In this document: in pieces, positions 1 to 7,636 of the stretch | Position numbering within the stretch: the first letter of the stretch is position 1 | Layout of the letters: every line of letters starts with the position of its first letter | NCBI RefSeq assembly: GCF_021151785.1 | Contig: NZ_JAGKWP010000092.1 | Location: forward strand, 1-9,298 | DNA: 9,298 nucleotides | Direction of reading: 5' to 3' | Origin: Flavobacterium sp. | GTDB lineage: Bacteria; Bacteroidota; Bacteroidia; Flavobacteriales; Flavobacteriaceae | Translations under genes and position numbers: made by a program | Notes under the pieces: generated by a model | Databases searched by the model: none | Told to the model about the DNA's origin: nothing | The model's input: only the letters and a program-made list of their open reading frames with translations

Positions 1-220
1 AAACAATACTAATTAAATAATTTATGATTTTTCGTAAATTAACATATCAAAAAATGCATTCATTATCTACTAGAATAACTGTTTTATAATTAACGAGATA
101 ACTTAAAAACGCATTCAATAAATTTAAAACAGCAAAAGCTATTTCAAATCTTTAATTCACAAACATGAAACTGATTTTTGTATAAATCTAATTAATTATT
201 CAATTAACAATACAAAATCG

Positions 221-237
221 ATATCAAATTTTGATAT
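221..237. repeat. 17-bp inverted repeat
   Basis: The arms ATATCAAA (221-228) and TTTGATAT (230-237) are perfect reverse complements around a single central T. The size and symmetry would suit a dimeric regulator. It lies about 215 bases upstream of the candidate promoter at 440-447, which is far for a bacterial operator. It could instead serve an unseen gene to the left. A role is inferred only from symmetry. Confidence 0.35.
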
Positions 238-380
238 AAAATGTATCTCAGGAAACAAAATAGAGTGTAAAAAATCAATTTATATCTTCTGTAGAAATCT
301 TGTTGGAATAAAATTTTAACTTTTAATTTGATTAAGGGATTTAACCTCTTGAAATATTTAATAACAACGAAACAACATTT

Positions 381-397
381 TTTGACCAATAGTCAAA
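381..397. promoter_or_regulatory. Possible operator, TTTGAC dyad
   Basis: TTTGAC (381-386) and GTCAAA (392-397) form a perfect dyad around CAATA. The half-sites resemble those of the Crp/Fnr family (TTGAY...RTCAA), but the spacer is 5 bases rather than the usual 4. The centre lies about 60 bases upstream of the start site predicted from the TAATTTTG element, a typical activator distance. Its arms contain G and C in an otherwise AT-only region, so it is less likely to be chance than its neighbours. Binding by such a regulator is inference. Confidence 0.35.
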
Positions 398-425
398 TTA
401 AAGATAATTCTTAAATTTACATTAA

Positions 426-451
426 TTAACAAATATTTTTAATTTTGTTAA
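426..451 (+). promoter_or_regulatory. Candidate promoter inside an inverted repeat
   Basis: TAATTTTG at 440-447 matches the Bacteroidetes -7 consensus TAnnTTTG, and it would start transcription about 80 bases before the cytochrome start codon. No TTG -33 element is visible at the usual 17-23 base distance. The element lies inside a perfect dyad, TTAACAAA (426-433) and TTTGTTAA (444-451), so a protein bound there would cover the promoter. The consensus is short and AT-rich, which limits certainty. Confidence 0.4.
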
Positions 452-534
452 AAAAATACACTTAATTCAAAATTATTTATTAAAATGTGAAATTAGTGAT
501 ATTTTTTACTATTTTTAGACAAAAATTACTAACA

Positions 535-1665
535 ATGAATAAAAAACTACTTCTAATTTATTTTTTTATTGCCTCATTAATTATTGTCTTCTCTTGCTCT
601 AAAAATGAAGACAGCAATGAAAATTACACAGAAATTTCTCCTGTATCAGTGAATTTAAGCACTGTTCCCTATCCAAAATTATCCGACTATCATTTTTTTG
701 ATGGACCGCTGAAGAACCTATCACCATCTCTAGACGTATTACCCTACAAACCAGCTAGCTCGCTTTTTAGCGATTATGCCCATAAAAAAAGATTTATTTG
801 GATGCCAAAAGGAGTAAAAGCAACTTACAATGGTGATGGAAATATATTAGAACTTCCCGTTGGTGCTGCAATAATCAAAACTTTTTACTATGACAATGTA
901 CAACCAAGTAATTCAACAAAAATCATTGAAACTAGAGTAATGATAAGAAAATCAACGGGTTGGATTTTTGCTAATTATATTTGGAATTCAGAACAAACAG
1001 AAGCTTTCCTTGATTTAAATGGAAGTTACCAAGATATCAGTTGGACAGATGAAAATGGACAAACTAAAAATGTGAATTATAGAATTCCATCTGAAGTTCA
1101 ATGTATCACTTGTCACAAAACAAAGCAAATAATTAATGGTAATGAAGAAACTATATATGTACCAATAGGCATTAAACCCCAAAATTTGAATTTTAATTAT
1201 ACCTATAGTAATGAAACAAAAAATCAACTAATAAAATGGATGGAAGTAGGATTTGCTGATAACTTCAACTTACCCACACCAACTAATACCGCAGTTAATT
1301 ATGAAGATAGTAGTCAACCTATTGCACTTAGGGCACGATCTTACTTAGATATCAATTGTGCACATTGTCACACTGAAAATAAACACTGTGACTATAGACC
1401 TATGAGATTTGCCTATAGCCAAACAGGAGGTTCACTTGGAAATACTAATATGGGCGTTTGTGTGAACACAGAGGATATGCAAGGATTTCCTTCTAGCTTA
1501 GCAAAAATTGTTTCTCCTGGAAACATATACAAATCTATGCTTTTCTATAGAATTAATACAACGGATGAAACATATAGAATGCCACTTCACGGTAGAACAT
1601 TAATACATACTGAAGGAGTTACTTTAATAGAACAATGGATTAATAGTCTAAGTCCGTGTCAATAA
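535..1665 (+). CDS. SO_2930-family diheme c-type cytochrome lipoprotein
   Basis: The 376-residue product is probably a membrane-anchored envelope cytochrome. It has a lipoprotein signal (basic start, hydrophobic residues 6-20, lipobox VFS-Cys21) followed by an acidic linker. Two CxxCH haem c sites are visible, CITCH at 190-194 and CAHCH at 275-279; Met349 in a YRMPLHGRT stretch is a plausible axial ligand. The N-terminal block (46-90, with YPKLSDY, GPLKNL and LFSDYAHKKRFIW) and VGAAIIKTFYYD (109-120) fit my memory of the SO_2930/HNE_0200 family (TIGR03806). The ATG at 535 is chosen over an in-frame GTG at 487 because only the ATG gives a clean lipoprotein signal. In Shewanella the family is usually encoded beside a parallel beta-helix protein; here a propeller protein follows after 34 bases, suggesting an operon. 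The electron partner and substrate are unknown. Confidence 0.88.
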   Translation: MNKKLLLIYFFIASLIIVFSCSKNEDSNENYTEISPVSVNLSTVPYPKLSDYHFFDGPLKNLSPSLDVLPYKPASSLFSDYAHKKRFIWMPKGVKATYNGDGNILELPVGAAIIKTFYYDNVQPSNSTKIIETRVMIRKSTGWIFANYIWNSEQTEAFLDLNGSYQDISWTDENGQTKNVNYRIPSEVQCITCHKTKQIINGNEETIYVPIGIKPQNLNFNYTYSNETKNQLIKWMEVGFADNFNLPTPTNTAVNYEDSSQPIALRARSYLDINCAHCHTENKHCDYRPMRFAYSQTGGSLGNTNMGVCVNTEDMQGFPSSLAKIVSPGNIYKSMLFYRINTTDETYRMPLHGRTLIHTEGVTLIEQWINSLSPCQ

Positions 1666-1699
1666 AATTTAAGACAACTAACCAAAAAAAAACTACAAA

Positions 1700-3745
1700 A
1701 TGAAAAAAATTACTTTATTAACAATATTTCTACTAAAATATTGCATTTCCTATGCTCAAGACACATGTTTAACTGCTCCTCCCATAGCACAAGGATTTTA
1801 TACAGTTACAACAGTAAATGGTTCACAACTACCAACCCCTATTTGTTTTACTAGCGCTGTAAATCCAACAGCTGCAGAATGGTATACATATACTCCTTCG
1901 AGTAATTTCAATGTAACTATAACTACAGATATTGCAGCTAATACACCAAGAGTAGATACTCGAATTAATGTTTACAATGGCACATGTAATAACTTAAATT
2001 GCTATGCAAATGATGACGACTCTGGTGCAAATTATTCATCTGTTGTAAATTTTGTAGCTACAGCTGGAACGACATATTACATTGCATGGGATAATAGATG
2101 GACCTCTAATGGTTTTACTTTTCAATTAATTGAAAACACTTATACTCCTCCTTTACCAAACCCAATAAATTATATTTCACAAACAATTACAACTGTAAAT
2201 AGCACTTACAATATTTGTATTGTAGACATGAATAACGATTATAAAGATGATATAGTTGGAGTTAGCGCTAATAATTTAAGAGTCCATAACCAAACTACTC
2301 CTGGAAATTTTTCCATTTCTGACTTTCCAATAACTGGAACAAGTGATATGCCTTCTTGGAGTTTGGCAGCTGGAGATTTTAACCGAGATGGATTTAATGA
2401 TTTAGTTCTAGGAAGTGGTAGTGGACTTACTTTTTGGAAATCAAATAGTACTGGAACAGCATATACTAATATAAATCCAACAGAATACATTTTCTGCCAA
2501 AGAACGAATTTTGTTGATATCAATAATGACGGCAATTTAGATGCGTTTTCTTGTCACGATGTGGCACCTAATGTATACTATTTAAATAATTCATCCAATA
2601 CTTTTACTCATTTTCAAAGTGGAGTAACTCCAGGTTCATACAATTTAGGCACTTTATCATCAGGAGGAAATTATGCTTCAATTTGGACAGACTATGATAA
2701 TGATGGTGATGTGGATTTATTTATATCAAAATGCTCAGGTCCACCATGCGAATTACATCGAAATGATGGCAATGGCGTATTTACCAATATTTCTGCAATT
2801 GCACAAATCAATACTACACCTGTTCAATCTTGGTCTTCTGCTATTGCAGACTTCGATAACGATGGAGATATGGATATTTTTGTAGGTGCAAATGGTAATT
2901 CTGGACATAAATATTTTCTAAACAATCTCGATACATCAAATAATACGGAAGAAGCTTTTACTAATATAACTGCTTCAACAGGTATAGGAACAGACACCTC
3001 TATTAGTAGAGATTATATTGCATATGATTTTGATAATGATGGAAAAGTTGATATAATGGGTGGAGGAAATAAAATTTTCTTCAATCAAGGTAACAATAAT
3101 TTTGCTCCTACGAACTATACTGGAATGTCTTTAGGTGCTATAGGAGATTTAAATAATGATGGCTATTTAGATATAGCTAACAATAACAAAATTTTTTATG
3201 CTATCCCAAATGGCAATAATTGGATTAAAATCTCCTTGCAGGGGATTCAAAGCAATAGAAACGGAATAGGTGCTCGAATTGAAGTATATGGCGTATGGGG
3301 AAAACAGATTAGAGATGTAAGAAGTGGAGAAGGTTTCGAATTTATGAGTACACTTAATACTCACTTTGGCATTGGAACAGCAACTCAAATCTCACAAATT
3401 ATAATTAAATGGCCATCAGGAACAATCGATATTATTAATAATCCAAATCCAAATCAAACATTACATGTAATAGAAGGGAATTATCCTCTAAGTCAAGCTA
3501 CGTTTGATAACAATCTAGTAAAGATATATCCTAACCCAGCATCTTCAATACTTCAAATTACTAACATAGATAAACTAAGTTTAAAATCTATTAAAATTTA
3601 TAGTACCAATGGCAAAATGATAAAAGAAATCATTTCAAATTTTGAGACTATACAAATAAGTGAACTGCAAGAAGGAATGTATATTTTGTCAATTGAAACA
3701 ACTGAAGGTAGAAAGTTTGCAGAAAGTTTTATCAAAAAAAAATAA
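1700..3745 (+). CDS. Secreted FG-GAP/ASPIC-UnbV propeller, T9SS sorted
   Basis: The 681-residue protein has a signal peptide (1-19, probable cleavage SYA-QD). Residues 21-146 look like a PPC-like beta-sandwich with the NDDDSG and TAGTTYYIAWD segments common in Bacteroidetes secreted proteins. Seven calcium-type DxNxDxxxD loops follow at about 176, 226, 273, 331, 384, 443 and 483, spaced 40-59 residues apart, as expected for a seven-bladed FG-GAP/VCBS propeller. An ASPIC/UnbV domain (about 507-592, with NGIGARIEVY and IIKWPSG) comes next. A type IX sorting domain (604-681, with KIYPNPA and ending near ESFIKKK) should direct export across the outer membrane. It lies 34 bases behind the cytochrome gene with no terminator between, so co-transcription is likely. 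ASPIC/UnbV proteins have no firmly known biochemical role. Binding of a partner or polysaccharide is inference. Confidence 0.9.
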   Translation: MKKITLLTIFLLKYCISYAQDTCLTAPPIAQGFYTVTTVNGSQLPTPICFTSAVNPTAAEWYTYTPSSNFNVTITTDIAANTPRVDTRINVYNGTCNNLNCYANDDDSGANYSSVVNFVATAGTTYYIAWDNRWTSNGFTFQLIENTYTPPLPNPINYISQTITTVNSTYNICIVDMNNDYKDDIVGVSANNLRVHNQTTPGNFSISDFPITGTSDMPSWSLAAGDFNRDGFNDLVLGSGSGLTFWKSNSTGTAYTNINPTEYIFCQRTNFVDINNDGNLDAFSCHDVAPNVYYLNNSSNTFTHFQSGVTPGSYNLGTLSSGGNYASIWTDYDNDGDVDLFISKCSGPPCELHRNDGNGVFTNISAIAQINTTPVQSWSSAIADFDNDGDMDIFVGANGNSGHKYFLNNLDTSNNTEEAFTNITASTGIGTDTSISRDYIAYDFDNDGKVDIMGGGNKIFFNQGNNNFAPTNYTGMSLGAIGDLNNDGYLDIANNNKIFYAIPNGNNWIKISLQGIQSNRNGIGARIEVYGVWGKQIRDVRSGEGFEFMSTLNTHFGIGTATQISQIIIKWPSGTIDIINNPNPNQTLHVIEGNYPLSQATFDNNLVKIYPNPASSILQITNIDKLSLKSIKIYSTNGKMIKEIISNFETIQISELQEGMYILSIETTEGRKFAESFIKKK

Positions 3746-3862
3746 ATAATTAATAAAAATATTAACATTAAAAAAAAACAAATAATCTAGGAATAATATA
3801 CAGTCTTAGTAAAATTTAAAAAGTTTATACTTTTAATGTAACTTTATATGAGATTGTTTTAC

Positions 3863-3870
3863 TAATATTG
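3863..3870 (+). promoter_or_regulatory. Weak candidate -7 element
   Basis: TAATATTG differs from the TAnnTTTG consensus at one base and lies 22 bases before the start codon at 3893. No TTG is present at the expected -33 distance. TAACTTTA at 3839-3846 is an equally poor alternative. Some promoter is expected in this 147-base gap, since the gene downstream lies apart from the propeller gene. The rest of the gap holds only two AT-only hairpins (3750-3765 and 3819-3834). Confidence 0.25.
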
Positions 3871-3892
3871 TAAATAAATAAAATAAACTTAA

Positions 3893-4618
3893 ATGAAAAA
3901 ATTAAACCAATTAGCTCTTGGGATGGCTTTATTAGTTACTTTAGGAGCCTCTGCACAAAAAAAAGAAAAAACAACCACACCAATTGCTAAAGAAGTAGCT
4001 ACTTCAAAAACTATTACAAAGGGTACAGTTACTTATGAAATGGAATTACCTGACAATGAAGAAGCAGCAGCAATGGGAACCAGTTTAATAAAAATTAGTT
4101 TTGACGGAACAAAACAAGCTACTGAAATTGAAATGATGGGCGGAATGATGAATATCAAAACAATAGCTCCTGTTAATAGTCCAAAAGAAACCAGAATGTT
4201 AATGAATATGATGGGTAAAAAATTTGAATTAATCAATTTACCTGAAGAACAATTGACAAAAGGACCTGGTGCTAATTTTAATAATCTAGAAAATGCTGTT
4301 TCTGTTTCTTATGACAAAAAAGACATAAAAGAAATTGCAGGATACAAATGCCACAAAGCAGAAATCAAAATGGAAGATGGTAGTACAAATATTTTTTATG
4401 TAACTGAATTGATTTCACAAGCACAAAAAACTAATGAAAATGCTAAAGTAAAATTAGTAGGTTTCCCTATGGAAATGACAATGACAACACCACAAGGTAA
4501 AGCTGTAGTTAAAGCTACTGAATTCAAAACAGAAATCCCTACTGGTGCTTTCGAAGTTACAGAGGACTATAAAAAAGTAACTCAAGAACAATTACAAGAG
4601 GAGTTAGGCGGATTCTAA
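3893..4618 (+). CDS. Secreted Met-rich DUF4412-like protein
   Basis: The 241-residue protein has a standard signal peptide (1-21, cleavage after LGASA, before Gln22), so it is exported to the periplasm or beyond. The mature part looks like a DUF4412-type beta-rich domain: an opening strand GTVTYEMEL (44-52), a central DIKEIAGYKCHKAEI segment (144-158), and a C-terminal KATEFKTEIPTGAFEV segment (207-222). The family call is from memory of its style, and GLPGLI-type proteins share the GYKC motif, so that assignment is moderate. The mature protein is rich in methionine (14 after the signal), with eight between residues 81 and 107 (EMMGGMM, RMLMNMM) and three more in MEMTM at 193-197; it has one cysteine, Cys153. 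No transmembrane segment follows the signal. It appears to be monocistronic, ending at the shared terminator at 4634-4671. Its function is unknown. Confidence 0.75.
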   Translation: MKKLNQLALGMALLVTLGASAQKKEKTTTPIAKEVATSKTITKGTVTYEMELPDNEEAAAMGTSLIKISFDGTKQATEIEMMGGMMNIKTIAPVNSPKETRMLMNMMGKKFELINLPEEQLTKGPGANFNNLENAVSVSYDKKDIKEIAGYKCHKAEIKMEDGSTNIFYVTELISQAQKTNENAKVKLVGFPMEMTMTTPQGKAVVKATEFKTEIPTGAFEVTEDYKKVTQEQLQEELGGF

Positions 4619-4633
4619 TTGTAAAAAAATAGA

Positions 4634-4671
4634 AATAAAAAATCCCAATCTTTTGATTGGGATTTTTTATT
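4634..4671. terminator. Bidirectional intrinsic terminator
   Basis: The arms AATAAAAAATCCCAATC (4634-4650) and GATTGGGATTTTTTATT (4655-4671) pair perfectly over 17 bp with a TTTT loop. A-runs and T-runs flank the GC-containing core on both sides, so it can work in either direction. It lies between the stop of the DUF4412-like gene and the stop of carB, which converge here. Confidence 0.92.
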
Positions 4672-4674
4672 ATG

Positions 4675-7530
4675 TTATTTAGTAAGATACATCTTTCTTC
4701 TAGAGTATAAGTCATAGAATTGATCATCTTTTAAATCATCAATAAATAAAATACTTTCACCTGTTGATTTCATTTCTGGACCCAATGACTTATTTACATT
4801 TGGAAACTTATTAAAAGAAAACACTGGTTGCTTAATCGCATAACCTTTTAGTTGCGGATTAAAATTGAAATCCGTTACTTTCTTTTCTCCTAACATCACC
4901 TTAGTTGCATAATTCACGTATGGTTCATTATAAGCTTTGGCAATAAAAGGTACTGTTCTAGAAGCTCTTGGATTAGCTTCAATAATGTATACAATATCAT
5001 CTTTTATAGCAAATTGAATATTAATTAAACCTACCGTTTTTAAAGCAACCGCTATTTTCTTTGTGTGTTCCTTAATTTGTTGCATCACAAACTCTCCTAA
5101 ATTAAAAGGAGGCAAAGTAGCATTACTATCCCCCGAGTGAACACCACAAGGTTCTATGTGTTCCATAATCCCAATGATGTATACATTTCCTTCTGCATCA
5201 CAAATGGCATCTGCCTCTGCTTCAATAGCACCATCTAAGTAGTGATCTAGTAATAATTTATTATTAGGAATATGTTTTAATATCTCAATTACGTGCTCCT
5301 CAAGCTCTTGTTTATTGATAACAATTTTCATTCCTTGCCCACCTAACACATAAGAAGGGCGTACCAATAGAGGAAAATCTAGTGAGTCAGCTAATTGAAC
5401 CGCCTCTTCTGCATTTTCAGCAACACCAAATTTAGGAAAAGGAATATTCAAATCTGTTAACAATTCTGAGAACCGCCCTCTATCTTCAGCTAGATCTAAG
5501 GCATCGAAAGAAGTCCCAATAATTTTAATTCCGTATTTAGCAAGTTTTTCAGCTAATTTAAGTGCTGTTTGACCTCCTAGCTGAACAATTACACCCTCTG
5601 GATTTTCATGTTGAATAATATCATATATATGTTCCCAAAAAACAGGCTCAAAATACAACTTATCAGCAGTATCAAAATCAGTTGAAACCGTTTCAGGATT
5701 ACAATTGATCATAATTGTCTCATAACCACACTCTTTTGCAGCCAAAACACCGTGAACACATGAATAATCAAACTCAATTCCTTGTCCAATTCTATTGGGT
5801 CCAGAACCTAAAACTACTATTTTCTTTTTATCTGAAACAATACTTTCATTTGAAGTATATCTTGTCCCATCAACTTTTTCAATTTCAGCCTCAAAAGTAG
5901 AATAATAATAAGGTGTTTTAGCTTTAAACTCAGCAGCACAAGTATCAACTAATTTATAAACACGCTTTACCCCTTGCTCATCTCGAAGTTTATGCACTTG
6001 ACTTTCCAAACAGCCCATCATATGTGCTATTTGACGGTCCCCATATCCTTTTTGCTTGGCCTCTAATAATAACTCTTTAGGTAGTGTATTTATCGTATAC
6101 TTTGAAATTTCTTTCTCTAAATGGAATAATTCTTCATATTGCTTTAAGAACCACATGTCAATTTTAGTAATTTCATGAATTCTACTTAGAGGTATACCCA
6201 TAGCAATAGCATCATAAATTACAAAAACACGATCCCAACTTGCATAAGTAAGTTTCTCTATAATTTGTTCATAATTATTATATCCTTTTCCATCTGCTCC
6301 TAAACCATTACGCTTGATTTCTAGAGACTGAGTAGCTTTATGTAAGGCCTCTTGAAAAGAACGACCAATTCCCATAACTTCACCTACAGACTTCATTTGC
6401 AAACCTAAAGTTCTATCTGCTCCTTCAAATTTATCAAAATTCCAACGTGGTATTTTTACAATTACATAATCTAAAGTAGGCTCAAATAACGCTGAAGTAG
6501 ATTTAGTTATTTGATTGGACAACTCATCTAAAGTATAACCTAATGCTAACTTTGATGCTATTTTTGCAATTGGATATCCCGTTGCTTTTGAGGCTAAAGC
6601 AGAAGAACGCGAAACCCTTGGATTAATTTCAATAGCTACAATATCTTCTTTTTCATCAGGAGAAACTGCAAATTGCACATTACATCCGCCTGCAAAATTT
6701 CCTATGCTTCGCATCATCTTAATAGCCATATCACGCATACGCTGAAAAGTAGTATCCGATAAAGTCATTGCAGGTGCTACAGTAATACTATCTCCTGTAT
6801 GAATCCCCATTGGATCCATATTTTCAATTGTACAAATGATAACAACATTATCATTTTTATCTCTCAGCAATTCTAACTCATACTCTTTCCACCCCAATAA
6901 AGCTTTATCGATTAACACCTCATGAATCGGGGAAGCTTCTAAGCCACGAGTTAACAATTCATCAAAATCTTCTTTTTTATAAACAAAAGCGGCGCCTGTT
7001 CCTCCTAAAGTAAATGAAGGGCGAATAACTAATGGAAAACCAAATTCTTGTGCAATTTCTTTTCCTTTTAAAAAAGAATTAGCCGTTTTTGCAGGAGCCT
7101 GAGGAATAGCAATAGTATTCAACAAAGCTTTAAATTTATCCCTATCTTCCGTAATGTGAATAGCATTAATATCTACTCCGATAATTTTCACATTGAAATC
7201 CTTCCAAATTCCTTTCTCATCAGCTTCAATACAAAGATTCAAAGCAGTTTGACCACCCATTGTAGGCAAAACTGCATCAATACTAGGATGAGCTTTTAAA
7301 ATTTCAATTATTGATTTTGTAGTAAGAGGCTTTAAATAAACATGATCTGCCATACTTGGATCTGTCATAATAGTGGCTGGATTGGAATTAATTAAAATAA
7401 CTTCCAAACCTTCTTCTCTTAATGAACGAGCGGCCTGAGAACCTGAATAATCAAATTCACAAGCTTGACCAATAATAATAGGACCAGACCCTATAATTAA
7501 TACGGATTTAATAGTACTGTCTTTAGGCAT
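4675..7530 (-). CDS. carB: Carbamoyl-phosphate synthase large subunit
   Basis: CarB makes carbamoyl phosphate from bicarbonate, ammonia delivered by the CarA glutaminase, and two ATP, for pyrimidine and arginine synthesis in the cytoplasm. The 951 residues show the internal duplication of the family. The first half has GSGPIIIGQACEFDYSG (14-30), a first ATP-grasp with RPSFTLGGTGA (170-180), and EINPRVSRSSALASKATG (301-318). A helical oligomerisation region lies at about 420-545. The second half repeats the pattern with GSGPNRIGQGIEFDYS (575-590), RPSYVLGGQGM (724-734) and EANPRASRTVPF (851-862). The E. coli enzyme has about 1073 residues; this one stops shortly after GPEMKSTGE (917-925), so the C-terminal MGS-like allosteric domain is absent. 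The stop is followed at once by the terminator, so this is no frameshift. I recall a similar short form as usual in Flavobacteria. carA is not nearby. Confidence 0.97.
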   Translation of the reverse strand: MPKDSTIKSVLIIGSGPIIIGQACEFDYSGSQAARSLREEGLEVILINSNPATIMTDPSMADHVYLKPLTTKSIIEILKAHPSIDAVLPTMGGQTALNLCIEADEKGIWKDFNVKIIGVDINAIHITEDRDKFKALLNTIAIPQAPAKTANSFLKGKEIAQEFGFPLVIRPSFTLGGTGAAFVYKKEDFDELLTRGLEASPIHEVLIDKALLGWKEYELELLRDKNDNVVIICTIENMDPMGIHTGDSITVAPAMTLSDTTFQRMRDMAIKMMRSIGNFAGGCNVQFAVSPDEKEDIVAIEINPRVSRSSALASKATGYPIAKIASKLALGYTLDELSNQITKSTSALFEPTLDYVIVKIPRWNFDKFEGADRTLGLQMKSVGEVMGIGRSFQEALHKATQSLEIKRNGLGADGKGYNNYEQIIEKLTYASWDRVFVIYDAIAMGIPLSRIHEITKIDMWFLKQYEELFHLEKEISKYTINTLPKELLLEAKQKGYGDRQIAHMMGCLESQVHKLRDEQGVKRVYKLVDTCAAEFKAKTPYYYSTFEAEIEKVDGTRYTSNESIVSDKKKIVVLGSGPNRIGQGIEFDYSCVHGVLAAKECGYETIMINCNPETVSTDFDTADKLYFEPVFWEHIYDIIQHENPEGVIVQLGGQTALKLAEKLAKYGIKIIGTSFDALDLAEDRGRFSELLTDLNIPFPKFGVAENAEEAVQLADSLDFPLLVRPSYVLGGQGMKIVINKQELEEHVIEILKHIPNNKLLLDHYLDGAIEAEADAICDAEGNVYIIGIMEHIEPCGVHSGDSNATLPPFNLGEFVMQQIKEHTKKIAVALKTVGLINIQFAIKDDIVYIIEANPRASRTVPFIAKAYNEPYVNYATKVMLGEKKVTDFNFNPQLKGYAIKQPVFSFNKFPNVNKSLGPEMKSTGESILFIDDLKDDQFYDLYSRRKMYLTK

Positions 7531-7570
7531 TTTGTTGTGTTGTTGTTAGTTAAGTGTAGTTATTGTAGTT

Positions 7571-7578
7571 CAAATATA
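7571..7578 (-). promoter_or_regulatory. Candidate carB promoter (-7 TATATTTG)
   Basis: On the minus strand TATATTTG (7578 down to 7571) is a full match to TAnnTTTG, and it would give a carB leader of roughly 35 bases. No TTG occurs at the -33 distance; that stretch is the loop and stem of the rpmH terminator. A promoter is needed here if the terminator stops rpmH transcription. The first T of the element is also the last T of the terminator's T-tract. Confidence 0.5.
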
Positions 7579-7612
7579 AAAAAAAGGTGTTACTAAAAAA
7601 CAGTAACACCTT
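7578..7612 (-). terminator. rpmH intrinsic terminator
   Basis: AAGGTGTTACT (7584-7594) and AGTAACACCTT (7602-7612) pair perfectly over 11 bp around a 7-base loop. Read on the minus strand, the stem is followed by eight T, ending at 7578. It lies 24 bases after the rpmH stop and separates that gene from carB. Confidence 0.9.
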
Positions 7613-7636
7613 AATATTTTGCTTGGTAAAAGAACA

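Larger units (their letters stand above)
1..534. other. AT-rich non-coding leader
   Basis: No convincing gene is present on either strand. The longest frame (204-389, minus) is 61 codons of low-complexity Lys/Phe/Ile/Leu/Tyr-rich sequence without a recognisable domain. The stretch holds three perfect inverted repeats (221-237, 381-397, 426-451) and one candidate -7 promoter element (440-447), all described separately. It also holds a loose direct repeat, AAAAATGCATTCATTA at 50-65 and AAAAACGCATTCAATA at 105-120 (14 of 16 bases match). At this base composition, short AT-only repeats are expected by chance. The stretch most likely serves as the control region of the cytochrome gene, and possibly of a gene beyond the left edge. 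Confidence 0.6.

Noticed and set aside
50..120. Direct repeat of about 16 bases (50-65 and 105-120)
   Set aside because: Only two imperfect copies with arms dominated by A and T; not enough for an attachment site or array.
204..389. 61-codon open frame on the minus strand
   Set aside because: Low-complexity residues with no domain; it overlaps the TTTGAC dyad and lacks a visible promoter. Consistent with chance in AT-rich DNA.
487..534. In-frame GTG start adding 16 residues to the cytochrome
   Set aside because: The extension would bury the lipoprotein signal; the ATG at 535 gives a standard signal with the lipobox Cys at 21.
3750..3834. Two small hairpins (TTAATA/TATTAA and AAAAGT/ACTTTT) after the propeller gene
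   Set aside because: Six-bp stems almost without G or C; too weak to call as terminators.
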